Below are positions 7,406 to 13,143 of a stretch of 13,143 nt of DNA, in pieces. Within the stretch, counting starts at the first letter, position 1; each line of letters opens with the position of its first letter. The translations under genes and the position numbers were made by a program. Origin of the DNA: Cyanobacteria bacterium OH_PDB_112 (GTDB lineage Bacteria; Cyanobacteriota; Vampirovibrionia; Gastranaerophilales; CAJFVJ01); NCBI GenBank assembly GCA_023457295.1, contig JAEWLZ010000321.1:1-13143 (forward strand), given 5' to 3'. The notes beneath the pieces were generated by a model, which saw only the letters and a list, made by a program, of their open reading frames with translations, had not been told where the DNA came from and ran no database searches.

Positions 7406-8269
7406 ATGTCAACAGCAGAAACATATACCCTAAAAAATTATAAAAGTGCGACAAAACCTTCCTGGTGTCCAGGTTGCGGCAATTTTGCGGTACTTACGGC
7501 ATTACTTACTACGATGACCGACTTGCAGCTTGAACCTGACAATACGGCTCTTGTTTCAGGAATAGGATGTTCAAGCAGATTCCCTTTCTTTACAAGTACT
7601 TACGGATTTCACTCAATCCACGGAAGAGCTTTACCTGTTGCCATAGGGCTTAGCGCATCAAGACCTGATATAAATGTAATAACATTAGGCGGCGACGGTG
7701 ACGGATTCAGTATAGGTGGAAATCATTTCATACATGCATCACGGAAAAATCCTGATATAACTTATATCGTAATGGATAACGAAATTTATGCCCTTACAAA
7801 AGGACAAAATTCTCCTACTTCACATGATGATTTGGTTACAAAAGTAAATCCTTATCAAGCAGTTGAAGAACGAGTAAACCCTATAATGATGGCTCTTTCT
7901 TTTGAAACTTCCTTTATTGCAAGGGGCTTTGCAGGTGATTTACCCCAGCTTAAAAGTATTATCAATCAGGCAATGAATCATAAAGGATTTGCCTTTGTTC
8001 ATGTACTTTCGCCATGTGTTCAATACAATGACAGGATTACGTTTGACAGTATCAAAGAACGTATAGCTTATGTCCCTGACGACCACGATGTAACAGACAG
8101 ACTTTCAGGAATAAAACTTGCCCTTGAAACAGGTCACTATTACACAGGCGTTATTTATAAACAAGAACGTCCGACTTTACACGAAAAACTTCAAGAAGTT
8201 CAAGATAAAGCGAAAACAGACTATACAGAAGATGAACAAGTCCAACAGCTTATAAAACAATTTATGTAA
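7406..8269 (+). CDS. korB: 2-oxoacid:ferredoxin oxidoreductase beta subunit (KorB type)
   Basis: The beta subunit binds thiamine diphosphate and, in two-subunit enzymes of this family, the single [4Fe-4S] cluster. The 287-residue protein has exactly four cysteines: C21 and C24 in PSWCPGCGNF, C55 in GIGCSSRFPFF, and C204 in SPCVQYND. They match the positions of the four cluster ligands known in the family. The thiamine-diphosphate/magnesium motif GGDGDGFSIGGNHFIHASRK (95-114) followed by MDNEIYALTKGQ (123-134) is intact. HGRALPVAIGL at 72-82 is the usual conserved loop. The acidic, Gln-rich C-terminus (270-287) is a plain helix. An AAGGA (7393-7397) overlaps the korA stop, 8 bases before the ATG at 7406. 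It ends at a strong terminator. Beta-subunit identity is very secure; substrate is inferred as for korA. Confidence 0.95.
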   Translation: MSTAETYTLKNYKSATKPSWCPGCGNFAVLTALLTTMTDLQLEPDNTALVSGIGCSSRFPFFTSTYGFHSIHGRALPVAIGLSASRPDINVITLGGDGDGFSIGGNHFIHASRKNPDITYIVMDNEIYALTKGQNSPTSHDDLVTKVNPYQAVEERVNPIMMALSFETSFIARGFAGDLPQLKSIINQAMNHKGFAFVHVLSPCVQYNDRITFDSIKERIAYVPDDHDVTDRLSGIKLALETGHYYTGVIYKQERPTLHEKLQEVQDKAKTDYTEDEQVQQLIKQFM

Positions 8270-8299
8270 AAAGAGCCCTCATAATGAGGGCTCTTTTTT
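8268..8299. terminator. Strong bidirectional terminator between korB and the minus-strand gene
   Basis: AGAGCCCTCA (8272-8281) pairs with TGAGGGCTCT (8285-8294) across a 3-base TAA loop. A T-tract (8294-8299) follows on the plus strand and the A-tract at 8268-8272 gives a T-tract on the minus strand. It therefore serves both korB and the convergent gene that ends at 8314. Confidence 0.93.
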
Positions 8300-8313
8300 A
8301 TTTGCAAATTATA

Positions 8314-8667
8314 TTATTTTACTTTACCGACTTTTTTACCTTTTAAAACTTTCAAAGCCAAGACAGCAACTGTAATACCGCCTATAAATTTCAATGCGCT
8401 GGAAACAAATCCTTCATGCTTTTTCTCCATACCATGAGAAAGTTCTGCGTTTACTGAAGGGACAAATGTATCACAGTAGGGCATACCCGCTCCGAATGCT
8501 CCGGGAAACATTGGGTATCCCATACCCATTCCCATTCCCATTCCCATCATAGGGGCTGCTGCTATAGTCCCCATATATCCCATTCCGGGCGCCGAACCAA
8601 AATTTATGTACTGAGAGCTTGTTCCCGCACTAGGTGAAAGTAAACTTCCATTGATTGAATCCCACAT
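8314..8667 (-). CDS. Gly/Met-rich tail-anchored small protein, unknown function
   Basis: A 117-residue protein that I do not recognise. Residues 1-27 are Ser/Gly-rich and polar with NFGSA at 22-26. Residues 28-64 are Gly, Met, Pro and Ala-rich and include an alternating Met-Gly run (41-50) then YPMFPGAFGAGMPYC. Residues 87-107 (FVSSALKFIGGITVAVLALK) form one hydrophobic, probably membrane-spanning helix, and the end is basic (KGKKVGKVK). There is no N-terminal signal peptide, so it looks tail-anchored. It has 12 methionines and one cysteine (C65), so metal contact is possible but unproven. The start at 8667 has AAGG (AAGGTT at 8680-8675 on the minus strand) 7 bases upstream. It diverges from recO and ends at the shared terminator. 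The well-placed RBS and terminator support a real gene despite the simple composition. Confidence 0.75.
   Translation of the reverse strand: MWDSINGSLLSPSAGTSSQYINFGSAPGMGYMGTIAAAPMMGMGMGMGMGYPMFPGAFGAGMPYCDTFVPSVNAELSHGMEKKHEGFVSSALKFIGGITVAVLALKVLKGKKVGKVK
8519..8548 (-). repeat. In-frame hexanucleotide repeat forming a G-quadruplex motif
   Basis: Five tandem CCCAT(A/T/C) units on the plus strand give, on the coding minus strand, five GGG tracts separated by 3-base loops. This satisfies the G3N1-7 quadruplex rule and is striking in such a low-GC sequence. Because the unit is six bases, gain or loss of units keeps the reading frame and changes only the length of the Met-Gly run in the 8314-8667 protein. 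The motif would also be present in the mRNA. Confidence 0.85.
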
Positions 8668-8699
8668 AACTTTTAACCTTATAAATTGACTAACCTACT

Positions 8700-8719
8700 A
8701 TACTTATATAAAAACAATC
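8700..8719 (-). repeat. 20-base motif, copy 2, upstream of the Gly/Met-rich gene
   Basis: It matches 3003-3022 at 19 of 20 positions. It lies 33 to 52 bases upstream of the minus-strand start codon at 8667, where a promoter is expected. TATAGT at 8702-8697 (minus strand) just downstream could be a -10 box, but no good -35 at 17 bases is visible, so the exact promoter is uncertain. Confidence 0.3.
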
Positions 8720-8822
8720 CGTATAAAAATCATGCCAAAAAAGAATTCGCCTTCTTTACATTACTTAATATTTTCTAAGGAATTATTAGCTCTTTACTCT
8801 TTAGGAACAAGGTTAAACGTCT

Positions 8823-8870
8823 ATTACATTGTCTTTTGATATATGTTAAAATAAAACTCATCACAGGGGG
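8823..8870 (+). promoter_or_regulatory. recO promoter with extended -10 and RBS
   Basis: TGTTAAAAT (8844-8852) is an extended -10 element. ATTACA (8823-8828) is a 4 of 6 match to the -35 at an 18-base spacer. Transcription would start near 8859, followed by AGGGGG (8865-8870) 4 bases before the ATG at 8875. A TTG at 8836 lies upstream of this promoter and so is unlikely to be the real start. Confidence 0.5.
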
Positions 8871-8874
8871 ATTG

Positions 8875-9627
8875 ATGGAGAAATTCACAACAAACGTAAT
8901 CACGCTCAAATCATATAATTTGAGTGAATCAGATAAGATTATTGTCATGTATTCAAAAGACAAGGGTCTTTTGCGTTGTGTTGCAAAAGGCGTCAAAAAA
9001 CCTTCTTCAAAAATAGGGAGTTGTTTTGACAGTCTTATAGCATCAGAAGTTTTAATATCAAAAGGCGGAAAACTCGATATAATCTCTCAGGCACAGGGAA
9101 TAAATTCTTTCAGCGCACTGCGTAAAGATTTTTCAAAATTGAGCTATGCGATGTATTGCGCCGATGTTATCAATGCTTTTTCAATAGAAGATGATAATGA
9201 CTCGAATGAAATTTATGAACTTTTTTACAGTACGCTAAAAGCCATTGCAGACAGCAAAAACAAACTTAATACGGTTCTTTGCACTATGAAATTTCAGATT
9301 AATCTTATGGAGCTTTTAGGTTACGGTCTTGAGCTTGATAATTGCGTCAAGTGCGAATGTACACTTGGAGAAACTGTTGTTTTCTCAAAATCAGCAGGCG
9401 GAGTGCTTTGTCCTGACTGCGCGGAAGATTACAGCAATCATACAAGCGCACGTCTTGTGAATTTTTTCAAAAAAATCTCGGGAACGAGTTTTGAGAGTAA
9501 ATTTTTTATCGATGAAGAACTTAAAAATGAACTGACGATTATGTATTGTTTCAATCTGATGAAAGACTATATACAGTGGCGTTCTCCGAAGAAACTTAAA
9601 GCACAGGATATGTTAGAAATAGTGTAA
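8875..9627 (+). CDS. recO: DNA repair protein RecO
   Basis: RecO helps load RecA onto SSB-coated single-stranded DNA in the RecFOR recombination pathway and anneals complementary strands. The 250-residue product matches the family length (about 240-260). The N-terminal OB-fold starts at once (FTTNVITLKSYNLSESDKII, 4-23) and contains the conserved MYSKDKGLLRCVAKGVKK (25-42). A helical domain follows (85-155). A zinc ribbon is intact: C157-x2-C160 and C179-x2-C182. The ATG at 8875 is preferred over an in-frame TTG at 8836 because it follows AGGGGG and the promoter, and because the family N-terminus begins here. It has its own promoter and diverges from the Gly/Met-rich gene. No clear terminator follows; only a 12-base palindrome ATCAAATTTGAT (9656-9667) is seen before the next gene. 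Confidence 0.93.
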   Translation: MEKFTTNVITLKSYNLSESDKIIVMYSKDKGLLRCVAKGVKKPSSKIGSCFDSLIASEVLISKGGKLDIISQAQGINSFSALRKDFSKLSYAMYCADVINAFSIEDDNDSNEIYELFYSTLKAIADSKNKLNTVLCTMKFQINLMELLGYGLELDNCVKCECTLGETVVFSKSAGGVLCPDCAEDYSNHTSARLVNFFKKISGTSFESKFFIDEELKNELTIMYCFNLMKDYIQWRSPKKLKAQDMLEIV

Positions 9628-9715
9628 ATTTATGTAAAAAAACACACCCCAAACTATCAAATTTGATTTTTCAGGAACTTAAGATAGCTTGTAGAGAAAA
9701 AAGAGAGGGTAAAAC

Positions 9716-10096
9716 ATGATAGTAGGATTAAACAAATTTAACAGTACTGCAAAAATACAAAACAAAGAAAAAAACACAAACCTTTCAAAAACAAATTTTG
9801 GCAGTGCTAAAGTAAAAAACAATCTAATAACACCTTTGGCAATTATTTCACTTTTAACTGCCCCCATCGTGACAACTACTCAAAAAACAGCGGGCAAAGC
9901 TTCGAGCATTGAAAAAACAGCTATAATGAAAGCTTCTAATTATTTTCAAGCCGCAATTCCCGCATCAAAAAGCACCCCCAAAAGCAAAAAAACTTCCAAT
10001 CCAAACTCTGAGATGGTTCAAGCTTTTATAGAAAGGGTTTTTTTAGGAAAAGGTAAACAGCTGAAAAACAAATTTTCGGGAATTAAAAAAGCCTAA
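9716..10096 (+). CDS. Basic Lys/Ser/Thr-rich protein of unknown function
   Basis: I do not recognise this 126-residue protein. It is strongly basic and rich in Lys, Asn, Ser and Thr. Residues 1-35 are polar and carry NFGSA at 27-31. Residues 36-54 (NLITPLAIISLLTAPIVTTT) form the only hydrophobic stretch, which could be a single membrane segment or an unusually late signal anchor. Residues 55-98 are low-complexity (TQKTAGKASS, then PASKSTPKSKKTSNPNSE). The last 27 residues (EMVQAFIERVFLGKGKQLKN and on) form a predicted basic amphipathic helix. A good Shine-Dalgarno (GAGAGGG at 9703-9709) is 6 bases from the ATG at 9716, which supports translation. It sits between recO and pnp on the same strand, and no terminator is clear on either side. 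Confidence 0.65.
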   Translation: MIVGLNKFNSTAKIQNKEKNTNLSKTNFGSAKVKNNLITPLAIISLLTAPIVTTTQKTAGKASSIEKTAIMKASNYFQAAIPASKSTPKSKKTSNPNSEMVQAFIERVFLGKGKQLKNKFSGIKKA

Positions 10097-10203
10097 ATAC
10101 CATTCCAAAATATCAAACTTTCGGCAAGGAAAAGAAAGTTCCAAGCTCAAAATAAAAAATAATTCCGCAAAAATTTCGCACATAACTTCTTAATAAAAAA
10201 TCC

Positions 10204-10252
10204 TTGAAATCTATTTTTGATATATACTATAAGAGTACAAATAGAAAAAGGA
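10204..10252 (+). promoter_or_regulatory. pnp promoter and ribosome binding site
   Basis: TTGAAA (10204-10209, 5 of 6) and TATAAG (10228-10233, 5 of 6) with an 18-base spacer form a good promoter. AAGGA (10248-10252) lies 9 bases before the ATG at 10262. The leader is short (about 20 bases). It does not contain the long stem-loop that is the RNase III and PNPase control site in Escherichia coli pnp, so the same autoregulation is not evident. Confidence 0.6.
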
Positions 10253-10261
10253 TTATAGAAC

Positions 10262-12394
10262 ATGAAAGAAGCAAAAACTTATTCGCTACAGATTGGCGAA
10301 AAAGAAGTAACCCTCGAGGCAGGGAAGTATGCACAGAGTGCATCAGGAAGTATTTTATTACGCTGTGGAGACACAGTTCTTTTAGTCGCAGCAACAGTTG
10401 CAGACTCTCCAAGAGAAGGAATAGATTTCTTCCCTTTATTGATTGATTATGAAGAAAAAATGTCATCAGTAGGTCGTATACCTGGTGGCTATAACAGAAA
10501 AGAAGGTAGGGCGTCTGATAAAGCTATCTTGGTTTCAAGACTTATCGACAGACCTATTCGCCCTCTTTTCCCTAAAGGATATAGAAACGATGTTCAAGTT
10601 GTTGTACATCTTTTAAGTTCAGACGAACAAACTCAACCTGATACTTTAGCAGTATTTGGCGCATCAGCAGCAGTTATGCTTACGCAAGCTCCTTTTGAAG
10701 GCCCTGTAGGTTGTGTACGCGTTAGCCGTTTAAATGGTGAATTCATCGCTAACCCAACTTATCAGCAATCTGAAGAATCTGATATGGATATTGTAATTGC
10801 AGGGACAGAAGACTCTGTAATTATGGTTGAAGCCGGATGTAAATTCGTAACAGAAGACGATATTATGGCTGCGGTTGATTTTGCTCAAATCGAAATCAAA
10901 AAACAAGTTGAGGCTCAAAGAGACTTTGCGGCACAATGCGGCATCGAAAAAACTGCATTTGTTGATCCAATTGATACATCTGCTTTAGCAGAACTTATCA
11001 AAAATACAGCTTATGATAAAGTAACGGAAGCTTATCATGATTTTGACCGCGAAGGCAGAAAAGCTAAACTTGCAGAAGCAAAAGAAGCGGTAAAAGCAGC
11101 TCTTGAAGCTTTGGATGAAGAATCAGAAATTAGACAGCTTATTGATGAATCAAAAATTGACTATGTAGGCGAAGCATTCAAATCTCTTGAGAAAAAAATC
11201 ATGAGAAAAATGATTGTCGAAGAAGGTGTCAGAGCTGACGGTCGTACAAGTACAGAAATTCGTCCTATCTGGTCAGAAGTAGGCATCTTGCCACGTGTTC
11301 ACGGCAGTGCGGTTTTCACAAGAGGACAAACTCAGGTATTATCAGTGGCAACTCTTGCAGGTCCTCAAATGGCACAAGATCTTGACGGTGTTGACCCTCA
11401 AAAAACAAGACGCTTTATGCATACATATTCTTTCCCAGGATATTCAGTGGGAGAAGTTAAACCTATGCGCGGACCTGGTCGTCGTGAAGTTGGTCACGGT
11501 GCTTTGGCAGAACGTGCTAATATCCCTGCACTTCCTTCTAAAGAAGAATTTGGATACACAATTCGTGTAACTTCTGATGTAATCGAGTCAAACGGTTCAA
11601 CTTCTATGGCATCTACTTGCGGAACTTCTATGGCTCTTATGAATGCCGGTGTTCCCGTAAAATGCGCTATAGGCGGTGTTGCAATGGGTCTTATCAAAGA
11701 AGGAGATACTGATGTTGTATTAACAGACATTCAAGGTATTGAAGACTTCTTGGGCGATATGGACTTTAAAGTTACAGGTAATGACACAGGAATCACAGCT
11801 CTTCAAATGGATATGAAAATTAAAGGTATCTCAAACGAAACCTTAAAAAGAGCTTTGGCTCAGGCTAAAGACGGAAGACTTCATATTCTCGAAAAAATGA
11901 GAGAGTCTATTAAAGAACCAGGCGAAATGTCACAATACGCGCCAAGAATCTATACATTACAAATCGCAACTGATGATATCGGACCGGTAATCGGACCTGG
12001 TGGTAAAAATATCAAAGCTATCATCGAAGAATCAGGTGCTGAGATTAATATCGAAGATTCAGGTCTTGTAACAATTACAAGCAACAACGGTGAAGGAGCG
12101 GCAATAGCTATCAAAAGGATTAAGGGCATTACAATGAAAGTCGAAGCCGATATGGTTTTGAAAGGTAAAGTTGCAAGAATTCTTCCTATCGGTGCTATTG
12201 TTGAATTTGGACCAAACAAAGACGGTATGGTTCACATCTCTCAAATCGCTCAGGAAAGAGTAAACAACGTAGAAGATTTCCTAGAAATGGGACAAGAAGT
12301 CGTTGTTAAAGTCTTGAAAATCGACGAAAGAGGTCGTGTTAACCTTTCTATTAAAGCGGTTACTCAAGAAGATTTGGAAAGAGTAGAAAATTAA
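10262..12394 (+). CDS. pnp: Polyribonucleotide nucleotidyltransferase (PNPase)
   Basis: PNPase degrades RNA 3' to 5' using phosphate and can add tails in reverse; it works as a homotrimer in RNA turnover. The 710 residues match the family (about 700). Domains in order: RNase PH-like 1 (about 1-215, with GRIPGGYNRKEGR at 71-83), helical domain (about 220-318), catalytic RNase PH-like 2 (about 325-550), KH (about 565-620, GPVIGPGGKNIKAI at 574-587) and S1 (about 630-700, GKVARILPIGAIVEF). Conserved catalytic-core motifs are present: FPGYSVGEVKPMRGPGRREV at 391-410 with GHG after it, and GDMDFKVTGNDTGITALQMD at 498-517. The start at 10262 has a Shine-Dalgarno sequence and precedes the conserved N-terminus. 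It has its own promoter and a clear terminator, so it looks monocistronic. rpsO, its frequent upstream neighbour in other bacteria, is not adjacent. Confidence 0.98.
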   Translation: MKEAKTYSLQIGEKEVTLEAGKYAQSASGSILLRCGDTVLLVAATVADSPREGIDFFPLLIDYEEKMSSVGRIPGGYNRKEGRASDKAILVSRLIDRPIRPLFPKGYRNDVQVVVHLLSSDEQTQPDTLAVFGASAAVMLTQAPFEGPVGCVRVSRLNGEFIANPTYQQSEESDMDIVIAGTEDSVIMVEAGCKFVTEDDIMAAVDFAQIEIKKQVEAQRDFAAQCGIEKTAFVDPIDTSALAELIKNTAYDKVTEAYHDFDREGRKAKLAEAKEAVKAALEALDEESEIRQLIDESKIDYVGEAFKSLEKKIMRKMIVEEGVRADGRTSTEIRPIWSEVGILPRVHGSAVFTRGQTQVLSVATLAGPQMAQDLDGVDPQKTRRFMHTYSFPGYSVGEVKPMRGPGRREVGHGALAERANIPALPSKEEFGYTIRVTSDVIESNGSTSMASTCGTSMALMNAGVPVKCAIGGVAMGLIKEGDTDVVLTDIQGIEDFLGDMDFKVTGNDTGITALQMDMKIKGISNETLKRALAQAKDGRLHILEKMRESIKEPGEMSQYAPRIYTLQIATDDIGPVIGPGGKNIKAIIEESGAEINIEDSGLVTITSNNGEGAAIAIKRIKGITMKVEADMVLKGKVARILPIGAIVEFGPNKDGMVHISQIAQERVNNVEDFLEMGQEVVVKVLKIDERGRVNLSIKAVTQEDLERVEN

Positions 12395-12422
12395 TTTTTT
12401 AAAACTTTCCAAAATATTTTTT

Positions 12423-12450
12423 AAAGGCGGGTACAATTCCCGCCTTTTTT
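12423..12450 (+). terminator. Rho-independent terminator of pnp
   Basis: AAAGGCGGG (12423-12431) pairs with CCCGCCTTT (12439-12447) over a 7-base loop and is followed by a T-run to 12450. It lies 28 bases after the pnp stop. The minus strand has no good T-tract, so it acts mainly on the plus strand. Confidence 0.95.
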
Positions 12451-12485
12451 AGTTTCAAATTCAATTCTACTAAGCCTTTTCGTCT

Positions 12486-12516
12486 TTTGTTAACAAATAG
12501 ATACAAAGTATATACA
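12486..12516 (+). promoter_or_regulatory. Promoter with palindromic operator candidates for the RHH gene
   Basis: TTGTTA (12488-12493) and TATACA (12511-12516), 17 bases apart, form a plausible promoter. The -35 lies inside a perfect 12-bp palindrome TTTGTTAACAAA (12486-12497) and the -10 overlaps the palindrome GTATATAC (12508-12515). Ribbon-helix-helix regulators typically bind short palindromes and often repress their own gene, so these are operator candidates. The leader to the ATG at 12604 would be about 80 bases. Confidence 0.45.
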
Positions 12517-12603
12517 ATTTAGCAATTTTTTATAGCCTTCTGTTTTTACATGATTAAGAGCCTTATGCTCAGCATTATATTTCTAAACCACAGGAGGAAT
12601 CAA

Positions 12604-12792
12604 ATGGCACGCGTATTAATTTCAATGCCTGAAGAGTTTTTATCTTCCATTGATAAAGTTGCAGAAGGAGAACAACGTTCCCGCAGTGAACTTATCAGAG
12701 AAGCGTTAAGAACTTACATTCATCGCGCTCGTGTTCGTGAAAACACACTTGCTACTAAAAACGCATCTATTTTAGAAGCGCTACTAGACTAG
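12604..12792 (+). CDS. Ribbon-helix-helix (CopG-type) DNA-binding protein
   Basis: A 62-residue ribbon-helix-helix transcription factor, expected to bind DNA as a dimer through its N-terminal strand. The strand is MARVLISMPEEF (1-12); helix A is LSSIDKVAEG (13-22); helix B is SRSELIREALRTYIHR (26-41), with the usual R-S-E-L-I-R-E-A-L pattern. The short tail (ARVRENTLATKNASILEALL) has no partner domain, so it is not a nickel-sensing NikR, which carries a C-terminal ACT domain. The perfect AGGAGG (12592-12597), 6 bases upstream, fixes the ATG at 12604; an ATG at 12550 in the same frame lacks such a site. It could be the antitoxin of a toxin-antitoxin pair, but no toxin gene follows. A stand-alone regulator, possibly self-repressing, is more likely. 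Confidence 0.93.
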   Translation: MARVLISMPEEFLSSIDKVAEGEQRSRSELIREALRTYIHRARVRENTLATKNASILEALLD

Positions 12793-12840
12793 CGGATTTT
12801 GGCAATACCGCAAACAAAAAAGAGGAGAAAAACAAACTTT

Positions 12841-12870
12841 ATAAAGCAAGAGCTACTGCTCTTGCTTTAT
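12841..12870. terminator. Hairpin terminator shared by the RHH gene and the minus-strand TPR gene
   Basis: ATAAAGCAAGAGC (12841-12853) is exactly complementary to GCTCTTGCTTTAT (12858-12870), leaving a 4-base loop. On the plus strand the stem ends TTTATTTCG, a modest T-tract. On the minus strand it is followed by AAAGTTTGTTTTTC, also T-rich. The minus-strand gene ends inside this hairpin: its stop codon (12855-12853) is at the loop. Confidence 0.8.
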
Positions 12871-13143
12871 TTCGTTAAACATTTTAACTGATTCATCCGA
12901 AAAATCATCAAAATCAAGCCTTGCAATAAAATCTTTTGCCTTATGAAGCTGATTTGAAGCACGATAAAGCTCAAGCAAACCTGTTACCGCTTCTTCAAAA
13001 TTTGATAATTTTGATAAAACTTCCAAATAAATATTTTCTGCTTCTTCAAATTTTTCGATTTTACCTAAAAATCTAGCCTTATTAACCATAATATTTATAT
13101 TTTCAGGAAAATCTCTTAAAATTTTATTGGTTATATTTATAGC
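12853..13143 (-). CDS. TPR-like protein, C-terminal 96 residues (partial)
   Basis: The reading frame is open to the window edge on the minus strand, so only the C-terminal part of a longer gene is visible. A methionine at 13089 is internal, because the in-frame codons above it (13090-13143) continue a TPR pattern (ILRDFPENINIMVNKARFLG). The visible part shows about two helical repeats of TPR type: INIMVNKARFLGKIEKFEEA with ENIYLEVLSKLSNF, then EEAVTGLLELYRASNQLHKA. An acidic tail follows (FDDFSDESVKMFNEIKQEQ). It is convergent with the RHH gene and ends in the shared hairpin. Function and N-terminal domains cannot be judged from this window. Confidence 0.85.
   Translation of the reverse strand, partial: AINITNKILRDFPENINIMVNKARFLGKIEKFEEAENIYLEVLSKLSNFEEAVTGLLELYRASNQLHKAKDFIARLDFDDFSDESVKMFNEIKQEQ

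Noticed and set aside
8836..8874. Upstream in-frame TTG start for recO (13 extra residues)
   Set aside because: It lies upstream of the predicted transcription start, has no ribosome site, and the family N-terminus begins at the ATG at 8875.
9656..9667. Palindrome ATCAAATTTGAT followed by T residues after recO
   Set aside because: It has no loop and only A/T-rich pairs, so it is a poor terminator; an operator role has no support.
10116..10140. Hairpin AACTTTC / GAAAGTT before pnp
   Set aside because: Weak 7-bp stem without a T-tract, and it lies upstream of the pnp promoter.
10204..10446. 80-codon plus-strand frame overlapping the pnp start
   Set aside because: It begins at the pnp promoter and overlaps the conserved PNPase N-terminus in another frame.
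12550..12603. Longer RHH protein starting at the ATG at 12550
   Set aside because: No Shine-Dalgarno sequence there, while a perfect AGGAGG precedes the ATG at 12604, where the ribbon-helix-helix fold begins.
12604..12792. Toxin-antitoxin pair with the RHH protein as antitoxin
   Set aside because: No partner toxin gene lies directly up- or downstream; the neighbours are pnp and a convergent TPR gene.
12816..12827. GAGGAG Shine-Dalgarno-like sequence after the RHH gene
   Set aside because: No start codon with an open frame follows before the terminator hairpin, so no small gene or toxin can be supported.
1..13143. CRISPR array, tRNA, rRNA, insertion sequence or prophage
   Set aside because: No regularly spaced repeats, tRNA cloverleaf, transposase or integrase motif was found on reading both strands.

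Overview
This is a low-GC bacterial chromosomal segment with mostly housekeeping genes and a few small lineage-specific ones. I see no phage, transposase, integrase, CRISPR, rRNA or tRNA signal. The gene content is an excision-repair ATPase, an oxygen-sensitive ferredoxin-dependent 2-oxoacid oxidoreductase, RecO, polynucleotide phosphorylase (PNPase), a ribbon-helix-helix regulator and TPR proteins. Together with the AT-rich intergenic DNA and small proteins I do not recognise, it suggests an anaerobe. My best guess is a gut 'Melainabacteria' (Gastranaerophilales, non-photosynthetic relatives of Cyanobacteria). That is inference from overall impression, not a database result; a low-GC Firmicute is the main alternative.

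Layout. (1) 65-2893: uvrA on the plus strand with its own TATAAT box. (2) 2894-3286: a 393-base gap without a clear gene. It holds a terminator-like hairpin that works only on the minus strand, a perfect 16-bp inverted repeat, and a TTGACA promoter with a 12-base direct repeat. (3) 3287-5376: a compact three-gene plus-strand operon: a small acidic protein with a FlgM-like C-terminus, a large TPR protein and a CxxCxxCC (YkgJ-type) metal-binding protein. (4) 5592-8269: korA (gamma and alpha domains fused) and korB, a two-subunit 2-oxoacid:ferredoxin oxidoreductase, ending at a strong bidirectional terminator. (5) 8314-8667, minus strand: a Gly/Met-rich tail-anchored small protein whose coding strand carries a G-quadruplex motif. 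(6) 8875-9627: recO, divergent from the previous gene, then an unknown basic 126-residue protein (9716-10096). (7) 10262-12394: pnp with its promoter and terminator. (8) 12604-12792: a ribbon-helix-helix (CopG-type) regulator with palindromes over its promoter. (9) 12853-13143, minus strand: the C-terminal end of a TPR-like protein that runs off the window.

Functional links. uvrA and recO serve DNA repair and pnp serves RNA turnover; they are separate transcription units. KorAB would oxidise a 2-oxoacid to an acyl-CoA and reduce ferredoxin, typical of anaerobic energy metabolism. The least explained parts are the FlgM-like/TPR/YkgJ operon with its repeat-bearing promoter, the 2894-3286 gap, and the two small proteins flanking recO, which share an NFGSA motif near their N-termini.
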